In this document: one piece after another, positions 42,277 to 48,138 of the stretch
Numbering within the stretch: position 1 is the first letter of the stretch
How the letters are laid out: each line of letters opens with the position of its first letter
DNA from: Thermoproteota archaeon
GTDB taxonomy: Archaea > Korarchaeota > Korarchaeia > Korarchaeales > Korarchaeaceae
Length of the DNA: 48,138 nucleotides
Direction of reading: 5' to 3'
Assembly (NCBI GenBank): GCA_027061785.1
Contig: JAMOVA010000049.1
Coordinates: 1-48,138 of the forward strand
The notes under the pieces: model-generated
What the model was told of the DNA's origin: nothing
What the model saw: the letters and a program-made list of their open reading frames with translations, nothing else
Database searches by the model: none
Program-made: the position numbers and the translations under genes

Positions 42277-43084
42277 CCTGCGCCGTCTGGTAGAGGACAG
42301 GACGAGGGGCTCGCTGGAGATATTCGAGGAGGCCCTGATCCTACTCGGTAGGTCGGAGGATCCTTGCAGGGATGCTAGAGTCCTCAGAGAAGCCCATCCA
42401 GAGATGACGGCCCTAGAATACTTGGAGATGGCAGCGTGCTCTGGCTCCCTGCACAAGTTAAGGGAGTTCTACGGTAGATCCAAGGAGGAGCTGGCTTATA
42501 CATGCTCTAAACTCCTATCTGAGCTGGGGATCGAAGTCATAGCGACCTTGAGCAGGAGCTCCGCCGTCATAAACTGCCTAATGAGGTCCCCGGCGAGCGA
42601 GGTGATAGTCGGGGAATCCAGACCAGGAAGGGAGGGGCTGAAGACTGCTGAAATCCTCAGAGACGCGGGGTTCAAGGTCACTCTAGTGGTGGATGCCCTC
42701 CTTCCGTGGTACTCCAAGAGGAGAGGGGCAGTGGGTCTGGTGGGCGCGGACAGGGTCACCCCCTCCCACCTGATAAACAAGGCGGGCACCCTGCCGCTCG
42801 CAACCTTGATCAGGACGATAGCAGTTCCCGGACTCCTGAAGCTTCACAGGGGTGAGTACACCATAGAGAGGAGGGATCCGAGGGAGGTGGCTGTGCTGGA
42901 GGGGGTGGAAGTGGTGAACATCTACTTCGACGAGACGCCCCTGAATTCCCTCCACAGGCTGGTGTTCGAGGGCCTCGTGCTTGAGCCTAAAGAGATAGGA
43001 AAGGCCTTCGAAAAATTGGAGATGGTGCTGGGGATCAAAGCAGGTGGAGGATCATCAGGAAGAAACCTATCACAGCGGAGATGA
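42242..43084 (+). CDS. eIF2B-family protein (alpha-type)
   Basis: 280 residues. Seen: ESRPGREGLKTAEIL, VGADRV, INKAGTLPLA and NIYFDETPL, the core of the eIF2B/MtnA/R15P-isomerase superfamily. Where the isomerases carry a catalytic Cys (THCNAG/TICHS type), this protein has TLSRSSAV, as in eIF2B regulatory subunits, so ribose-1,5-bisphosphate isomerase activity is unlikely. It starts 35 nt inside glyA and runs 50 nt into the convergent membrane-protein gene. Confidence 0.82.
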   Translation: MRSRRARPTNTDLRRLVEDRTRGSLEIFEEALILLGRSEDPCRDARVLREAHPEMTALEYLEMAACSGSLHKLREFYGRSKEELAYTCSKLLSELGIEVIATLSRSSAVINCLMRSPASEVIVGESRPGREGLKTAEILRDAGFKVTLVVDALLPWYSKRRGAVGLVGADRVTPSHLINKAGTLPLATLIRTIAVPGLLKLHRGEYTIERRDPREVAVLEGVEVVNIYFDETPLNSLHRLVFEGLVLEPKEIGKAFEKLEMVLGIKAGGGSSGRNLSQRR

Positions 43085-43391
43085 TCCAGGCGACTATTGA
43101 GATGGCCGCGGCGGTCAGCCATCCGACCTTGAACCACGCCTTCAGCACCCATATCCAGATCACTATGACTATGATCTTCTCTAAGATCCACAAGGGAAGC
43201 AAAGCGAAGATGATCCCAAGCACGAAGTCTATCACCGACCAAACGAAGGCGAGGGCCAGAGCCGATAGGAAGGGCTGCTCCTTCTTCTCAGGAAGCACTA
43301 TCTTCTGAGCTAACCAGAGGACGACGGCACTCACAACCAGGGTCACGAGGAACCTCGCGAGCGAGCCGAAGATACCAGTCATTGAGATCAT
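43035..43391 (-). CDS. Small integral membrane protein
   Basis: 118 residues with about four hydrophobic segments and a charged VLPEKKEQP loop. Unknown family. Its 3' end overlaps the eIF2B-like gene by 50 nt on the opposite strand; the strongly membrane-like composition argues it is a true gene. Confidence 0.68.
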   Translation of the reverse strand: MISMTGIFGSLARFLVTLVVSAVVLWLAQKIVLPEKKEQPFLSALALAFVWSVIDFVLGIIFALLPLWILEKIIVIVIWIWVLKAWFKVGWLTAAAISIVAWIISAVIGFFLMILHLL

Positions 43392-43436
43392 ACGAACCCT
43401 AGACCCCCTCTCTGGGGAAGTTAAAAATGAAGATGG

Positions 43437-46064
43437 TCAGCCGGCCTCACCCCTGATAATTTTCTCTATCTCGCTCTGGAATCTCCTCAAAGCTGCCATC
43501 TTATCCTCCATGAATATCAGATCGCTCAGACCCTCCAGCACTATGTTGTGGGCGAAAGGCGTGGGCACCTCCACCATCCCGATGTCAACGACCCTTATCC
43601 TGCCGCTCTCTATGCCCCTCACCACCTCCTCAGCCCTCTCAACATCCATGTAATCCTCCAAGATCTCCCTGTACGCCTCCTTAAGCAGGGGAAATCCTTC
43701 AATCTTCTCAACTATCCTAAGGAGGCTCTGAGCGCTGATCTGCTGTTTGTTAACGCTGATCTCATATCCCTTGTAGTTCCTGAGGATCATCAATCCCCTG
43801 GCAGCCACGTGCCTGAACCTCCTTCTGAGGAGCTCGGTCTTCGCCAAGGCCTTCTCCAGCACATCCCTGAGGTCCCACCCCACCAAATCCCCTATCGTCG
43901 CGACAGGCTTAACCCCTCTCGGATATATTATCGCGAATCCAGTGTCCTTCACCGCTATCCCTAGGTTCCTCCTCACCTTCCTGCCAGCTATATAGGCCAA
44001 GGCCCTCGAGAGGGCGTCGTTTGTCCTCCTGCCGTAGAGGGAGTGGGTCACCTGATGTATCCTGCCCTCCTCATCCACGTAGCTCTCCACCAAGATGACC
44101 TCGTGGGACGGCATGTCCTCCACGCTCACGCCGAGGGACTTCAGGTAGAGGTACTGCTGCCTCAGGTAGCTGTATATAGCTAAAGCAGCCATCCTGTTCG
44201 CGTTACTCATCCTCATTATCATGCTCACTAGCTCCCTCTTTGTAGCGCCCTCCTCGAGCATCCTGAAGAACTCGCCCCTGAACCTCCCGATCTCCAGCGC
44301 CAACTCGTAGCTGAGGGGGAGCATCTCCGAGAACCACGCAGGTACCGTTGGCTTCTGATCGAAGGCTGGCTTGACCTTGACCCTCAACCCCCTCGCTGAC
44401 ACGAACTCGTAGACCTTTCCGCCCAGCACGAACCTGTCCCCAGGCATGAGCCTCTCCAGGAAGCCCTCCTCCAAGTTCCCCACGTACCTGCCGTCCGTAG
44501 TATATACTTTAGCGGCGACCTCGTCCGGTATCGTGCCGATGTTGGTGGCGTAGATCACCCTGGCGTACTTCCCCCTCCTCCCGAATACCCCCTCCTCCGG
44601 ATCGTACCATATCTTCCCGTACACCTTTCTGCTCTCCAGCTGGGTGTACTCCCCAGCTAGGTACCTGAGGACCGCTTCGAAATCCTCCCAGCTCAGCTCT
44701 ACGTAGGGATAGGCCGACCTCACGAGGTTGTAGGCGTCCTCGACCCTCCACTTGCTCTCGACGGCCATTCCCACTATGTGCTGCGCCAGCACATCTAAAG
44801 GCCCCTTGGGTATGTGCACCCTGTCCAGTCTGCCTGCTAGCGCTTCACGGAGCATGACCGCCACCTCAACGGCGTCATCTCTGTCCACGACAATGAACCT
44901 GCCCTTAGAGACCTCATGGAGCCTGTGACCGGCCCTACCGATCCTCTGCAATGCCCTAGTCACTGACTTGGGGCTGCCTATCTGCACCACCAGATCTATG
45001 TAGCCTATGTCGATGCCCAGCTCTAGGCTTGTGGAGCTCACTATCGCCTTCAGTTCCCCCTTCTTCAGCCTCTCCTCCACCTCCCCCCTGACGTCCCTGG
45101 AGAGGGAGCTGTGGTGCGCAGCTATCCTCTCATCTATGTCCTCAACGCTATCCTTCAGGACCTTTTTCAGGTGGAAGACGACCCTCTCAGTCCCGCTCCT
45201 CGTGTTGGTGAATATGAGAGTGGTGGTATGCTCCCTTATGAGCTTGGAGATGAGCTTGTACATCTTGGCCGATACGACCTCCGTGGGCGTGTTCACCAGA
45301 TCGCTCACCGGAGATAGCAGGGCGAGATCTAAGGCCTTCGCCCAGTTAGTCTCGACTATCAGGCAATCTCTAGCCCTGCCATTCTCGTAGCCCACCAGGA
45401 ACTTGGCGACCTCATCGAGGGGATTTATCGTGGCCGACAGACCTATCCTGATGAAGTCCCTGCCGACGAGCCACCTCAACCTCTCCAAGGACAGGGAGAG
45501 ATGGGTACCCCTTTTGTTCTCCACTAGGCTGTGGATCTCATCTACTATGACCCACTTTACGGTCCTCAGCTTCTCCCTGAACTTGGGGGCAGTGAGGATG
45601 ATTCCCAACGTCTCGGGGGTCGTTATGAGGATGTGAGGAGGTTTTCTCAGCTGCTTGGCCTTTTCACTGGACGGAGTGTCGCCAGTTCTCACTGCATGCC
45701 TTATCTCCGGCAAGTTGGGGGAGAGTTCCCTTATCTCTCTGAGGGGAACCTCCAAGTTCCTGTATATGTCGTTGTTCAGTGCCCTGAGGGGGGAGACGTA
45801 TACAGCATACACCGAATCTTGGAGCTCTCCCCTCTCACCCATCTCCAAGAGCTCACTTATTATGGACAGGAAGGCCGTCAGGGTCTTGCCCGTGCCCGTG
45901 GGGCTGGTGACCAAGACATTCCTGCCCTCATGGATCGGAACCACAGCGTATCTCTGAGGAGGACTTAGATCAACGAACTTGGAGTCGAACCAGAGGGCTA
46001 CGGCCGGGTGGAGCACCTCCAGCACTTCCGCCTTAGTGTACTCCCTGAGGGCCCTGGCTATCAT
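43437..46064 (-). CDS. lhr: Lhr-type large helicase (archaeal Lhr core)
   Basis: 875 residues. SF2 motifs: Q-like PPQRYA, I SPTGTGKT (54-61), Ia SPLRALNNDI, II VDEIH, III LSATINP, IV-VI TNTRSGTERV, SSTSLELGIDIGY and QRIGRAGHR, then the winged helix and Lhr core domain (residues about 430-860). Family members act on DNA or RNA in repair and RNA metabolism. An HAD gene and a PdeM-like phosphoesterase lie upstream on the same strand, as in several archaeal Lhr loci. Confidence 0.94.
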   Translation of the reverse strand: MIARALREYTKAEVLEVLHPAVALWFDSKFVDLSPPQRYAVVPIHEGRNVLVTSPTGTGKTLTAFLSIISELLEMGERGELQDSVYAVYVSPLRALNNDIYRNLEVPLREIRELSPNLPEIRHAVRTGDTPSSEKAKQLRKPPHILITTPETLGIILTAPKFREKLRTVKWVIVDEIHSLVENKRGTHLSLSLERLRWLVGRDFIRIGLSATINPLDEVAKFLVGYENGRARDCLIVETNWAKALDLALLSPVSDLVNTPTEVVSAKMYKLISKLIREHTTTLIFTNTRSGTERVVFHLKKVLKDSVEDIDERIAAHHSSLSRDVRGEVEERLKKGELKAIVSSTSLELGIDIGYIDLVVQIGSPKSVTRALQRIGRAGHRLHEVSKGRFIVVDRDDAVEVAVMLREALAGRLDRVHIPKGPLDVLAQHIVGMAVESKWRVEDAYNLVRSAYPYVELSWEDFEAVLRYLAGEYTQLESRKVYGKIWYDPEEGVFGRRGKYARVIYATNIGTIPDEVAAKVYTTDGRYVGNLEEGFLERLMPGDRFVLGGKVYEFVSARGLRVKVKPAFDQKPTVPAWFSEMLPLSYELALEIGRFRGEFFRMLEEGATKRELVSMIMRMSNANRMAALAIYSYLRQQYLYLKSLGVSVEDMPSHEVILVESYVDEEGRIHQVTHSLYGRRTNDALSRALAYIAGRKVRRNLGIAVKDTGFAIIYPRGVKPVATIGDLVGWDLRDVLEKALAKTELLRRRFRHVAARGLMILRNYKGYEISVNKQQISAQSLLRIVEKIEGFPLLKEAYREILEDYMDVERAEEVVRGIESGRIRVVDIGMVEVPTPFAHNIVLEGLSDLIFMEDKMAALRRFQSEIEKIIRGEAG

Positions 46065-46319
46065 GGATACCGCGCTTCATACACGGAGGGTTTGATAACC
46101 TTGGTGGGCACCGCTTCCGATTTTAAACGAATATGTAAAACCTTGGATGGTAAATAAGTTAATGATATCATTTTAGCTGTCTTATACAGCATACTAACAT
46201 CACACGACCACCTAAACTGGCAACATTGTTCCGAGAAGGCAGACCGCCAGATGGGATCGGTGAGGAAGGATGAAGGTCCCTCCGCAAATGACCACTTAGC
46301 GCTGCAAGCTCGATAGGAT
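46065..46319. other. Intergenic region upstream of lhr
   Basis: 255 bp with no convincing gene. A frame of about 120 codons on the minus strand has no recognisable motif and overlaps the HAD gene and lhr start. The lhr promoter must lie here; minus-strand CGTTTAAAATCGG near 46117-46129 is the best TATA-like core. I found no sRNA with complete boxes. Confidence 0.35.
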
Positions 46320-46826
46320 CTACTCTCTCCCAACCAGTATTTCGAAGGTTCCATCCGGCCTGTGCAGGAAGAGAAGAGCTTCGGGAAAGATCTTTCTAAC
46401 CTCCAACAGCGTCTCCAAATCGTCATCGTGATACTCGACCACCTCGCAGCCCAGCTTCCTAACTAAGGAGGGTTTCAGTTCCCTATCTACCTGGTAGTTG
46501 TCGTTGGGCCTCATGACCAGCTCGTCGAAGGGGATGCCAGCGGCCATGAGCTGGAGGACCGTATCCCTCCTGAGCCACTCGTATCTCCCTGTAATCAAAA
46601 CAACTCTCAATCCCCTCTTCTTGGCATCGTGGACCATCTCTATGGCCCTGTATAGTGGCCTATCCAGTTTCAGGAGGTTAGGATCCATGAAATCTCTCCA
46701 AAACTCCTTCTGAAGTTCGAACGGCAGCTCTCTCGGAGACCTCACTCCGAACCGGCTTATAGCTACCTCAAACCTATTCCTGGCATCGAATAGCGTGTTA
46801 TCTATATCAAACACCGCGCACCTCAT
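46320..46826 (-). CDS. HAD-superfamily phosphatase
   Basis: 168 residues with HAD motif I FDIDNTLFD (D7, D9), motif II ITGRYEW-type Thr, motif III Lys in ELKPSLVRK and motif IV YHDDD. A small HAD with a cap insert of about 60 residues. Substrate unknown. Its ATG shares one base with the stop of the phosphoesterase gene (TAATG). Confidence 0.85.
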   Translation of the reverse strand: MRCAVFDIDNTLFDARNRFEVAISRFGVRSPRELPFELQKEFWRDFMDPNLLKLDRPLYRAIEMVHDAKKRGLRVVLITGRYEWLRRDTVLQLMAAGIPFDELVMRPNDNYQVDRELKPSLVRKLGCEVVEYHDDDLETLLEVRKIFPEALLFLHRPDGTFEILVGRE

Positions 46827-47578
46827 TAGAGCACCCTAGCAGCCCTCTTCACTACACCGAGGGGACCCAGCTCCTCCACACCCACTTCCTCGTCCACAAT
46901 ATAAACGATGAAATCGTCTAGATCCACCTGCCTCAACAGGGGTGAGAGCAGACCGCTGCTCCCCACCTTGAGCATATCCGTTCCGGGAGCCAAGGGGGAA
47001 AGAGCAGGCAGGACTAGGACCTCGACCCCCACGTAGTTCCCCTTGAGGAACACCTTGAACTTGTGTCCTCCACCTAGATCGTCCCTGAGCGATATCGCTG
47101 GATGCTCATGCCCCATCACTATGAGATCCACCCCTTCTGGAATCGCCAGCAGCTCCTTATGACCGTGAAAATACATCACGTTGCCCAGAATGAGGTAAGG
47201 ATCCCTTATCTCGATCCCCTCTCTGAGAAGGATGGGGATCAGGTAGTTATCGTGGTTCCCCCTGACGACCTCGATCCTCACACCCTCCTCCCTCAGAGTC
47301 CTTATCAGGTCCAGGACCTCCCTCCACTCCTGACTGAGGGCCCCTCCGAACTCGTGCTTTATGTCACCGTTGAGGACCACCGTTTCCGGATCTCTCTCCC
47401 TGACGTATCTCAGAATCTCTCTCTTTATCCACGGGTACTGCTCGTAAGGGAGTTCCACTCCTCTCTCCCTCAATGCATCCTCGTAGCCCAAGTGCAGGTC
47501 TGCTACTACCAGCGTACCGTTTACTTCAGCACCGTATGGAAACACTTCAATACCGTTGAGGAGTAGGTGTTTCCTCAT
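46826..47578 (-). CDS. PdeM-like metallophosphoesterase (Lhr-associated)
   Basis: 250 residues from ATG 47578, which is about 25 nt downstream of a TATA box (a leaderless start); TTG 47593 and GTG 47581 are alternatives. Calcineurin-type motifs DLHLGYED, NGDIKHE, RGNHDN, FHGHK and MGHEHP are intact. Resembles the COG1407 phosphoesterases found beside Lhr and DNA ligase in bacteria (PdeM). Its clustering with lhr here supports a shared nucleic-acid processing role (inference). Confidence 0.88.
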   Translation of the reverse strand: MRKHLLLNGIEVFPYGAEVNGTLVVADLHLGYEDALRERGVELPYEQYPWIKREILRYVRERDPETVVLNGDIKHEFGGALSQEWREVLDLIRTLREEGVRIEVVRGNHDNYLIPILLREGIEIRDPYLILGNVMYFHGHKELLAIPEGVDLIVMGHEHPAISLRDDLGGGHKFKVFLKGNYVGVEVLVLPALSPLAPGTDMLKVGSSGLLSPLLRQVDLDDFIVYIVDEEVGVEELGPLGVVKRAARVL

Positions 47579-47593
47579 CACGGACAATCCCAA

Positions 47594-47966
47594 GGACCGT
47601 TAATAAGCTCTCTAACTGGGTGGAGCTAGGACACCCTCTTTTTCTACAGCTAAGGAGGATGCGAGACTAAGTCTTCCCATGCCGCATCGCGGCAAGTTCG
47701 GTGATTCCCCAACTCGCACTAATGGGAGTATCGAGACACTTTTCTGGGGCTCGGTATCTAGGTGAGGACAATCGCACCATTCAGACTTAGGGCGTGGAGC
47801 TCACACAAAGGAGATGATCTCGGAAGGAAGGTGAATATACGCATAGCCGAAGGATTCAAAAGAAGCGGTTACGATGGAATTCAAGAATCGTGAGCCACTT
47901 TAACTAAAATCTCAAACCTGAGGGAAACCATCGGGAGAGCATCAAATTCTGCTGAAACTTCGACAT
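47594..47966. other. Gene-poor region
   Basis: 373 bp with only short open frames on both strands and no recognisable protein, RNA cloverleaf or complete guide-RNA boxes. Apart from the phosphoesterase promoter I see nothing to assign. Composition is less purine-skewed than flanking genes, as expected of non-coding or decayed sequence. Confidence 0.4.
47599..47607 (-). promoter_or_regulatory. TATA box of the phosphoesterase-HAD operon
   Basis: Minus-strand CTTATTAAC, 21-29 nt before ATG 47578, favouring a leaderless transcript from that codon. Confidence 0.5.
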
Positions 47967-48137
47967 TCAGGGTAAATATTTGTAAATTTTTGACGAAATA
48001 AAGGCTGTTATGATAACTCTTGTTCCGCTGGCTCCCTCTACTTTGTATATGACTACGAGCACTTTGTTGTTAATCCTTTTTATGCATCTGAGCTTACCAT
48101 TCTCAGGGATTACCCTATCCGGAGCTTCTAAGCAATC
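47967..48137 (-). CDS. DUF4258-like protein, 5' partial
   Basis: The minus-strand frame is open to the right edge of the window and encodes 56 residues: EAPDRVIPENG, then a strand pair INNKVLVVIYKVEG and RVIITAFISSKIYKYLP. This order (helix-Pro-Asp, then a VVxY strand and an iiTaF strand near the end) resembles DUF4258, a RelE/BrnT-like fold often in toxin-antitoxin pairs. The start is outside the window. No clear antitoxin follows the stop. Confidence 0.5.
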   Translation of the reverse strand, partial: DCLEAPDRVIPENGKLRCIKRINNKVLVVIYKVEGASGTRVIITAFISSKIYKYLP

Positions 48138-48138
48138 C

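Noticed and set aside
42242-43084. Ribose-1,5-bisphosphate isomerase
   Set aside because: The catalytic Cys motif is replaced by TLSRSSAV; eIF2B alpha-type is the better reading.
46061-46426. 121-codon minus-strand frame before lhr
   Set aside because: Overlaps the HAD gene end in another frame, shows no motif and no ribosome binding site; treated as non-coding.

Overview
This 48.1 kb window is chromosomal DNA of a hyperthermophile-type archaeon of the TACK group, most likely a korarchaeote. The evidence is archaeal translation and replication machinery throughout (aIF2-gamma, aIF5B, S6e, L24e, S28e, L7Ae, RpoN, RFC small and large subunits, an Orc1/Cdc6-type ATPase, Taw1, a CTP-type riboflavin kinase, an archaeal UMP kinase), mixed ATG/GTG/TTG starts with GGTGA-type ribosome binding sites, archaeal TATA boxes about 25-30 bp before starts, and an Rpb8-like RNA polymerase subunit (Rpo8/RpoG), a subunit reported from Crenarchaeota and Korarchaeota. 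Genes are packed tightly with many 1-50 nt overlaps. No rRNA, insertion sequence, prophage or CRISPR array was seen.

Layout. 1-7.2 kb: the end of a metallo-beta-lactamase-fold protein, an FtsX-like permease, and a complete BMP-type nucleoside/sugar ABC importer. 7.3-11.9 kb (minus): a four-gene operon of a DUF2207-like membrane protein with a Cys-Ala repeat tail, a PqqD/RRE-like + radical SAM + SPASM enzyme, a Sir2 deacylase and a GNAT acetyltransferase. 11.9-13.3 kb (plus): cupin glucose-6-phosphate isomerase and a double zinc-ribbon protein. 13.3-20.6 kb (minus): the information-processing block rpoN-rpsB-memo-idi2, L7Ae-S28e-L24e-infB, S6e-aIF2-gamma. 20.7-24.0 kb: divergent RFC genes and an Orc1/Cdc6-like protein. 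24.1-31.3 kb: membrane protein, AAA ATPase, a C/D box sRNA, tRNA-Val(GAC), PRC-barrel protein, Rpo8, a short TFB-like factor with a coiled-coil microprotein and a membrane-anchored HerA-like ATPase, and an AK6-like kinase. 31.3-34.9 kb: tRNA-Glu, a small membrane protein, pyrH, taw1, translin-like protein, ribK, tRNA-Val(CAC). 35-38 kb: MFS transporter-deoC and an orphan radical SAM/SPASM maturase. 38-43.4 kb: threonine synthesis (thrB, thrC), glyA, an eIF2B-like protein. 43.4-48.1 kb: Lhr helicase with a HAD phosphatase and a PdeM-like phosphoesterase, then a partial DUF4258-like gene at the edge.

The most notable item is the 10.2-11.9 kb pair. A membrane protein with only two other cysteines carries nine cysteines in a 19-residue alternating Cys-Ala tail, and its stop codon shares a base with the start of an RRE-radical SAM-SPASM enzyme. 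This looks like a peptide-maturation system acting on the C-terminus of a large membrane protein. Also notable are a well-formed C/D box sRNA whose guide lands on the wobble C34 of tRNA-Leu(CAA), an Orc1/Cdc6 gene whose conserved N-terminus lacks any ATG/GTG/TTG start (AUA is the best candidate), an inverted pair of tRNA-Val genes identical outside the anticodon loop, and repeated use of one AT-rich core between divergent genes.

All functional statements come from reading motifs and context by eye; no database search was run.
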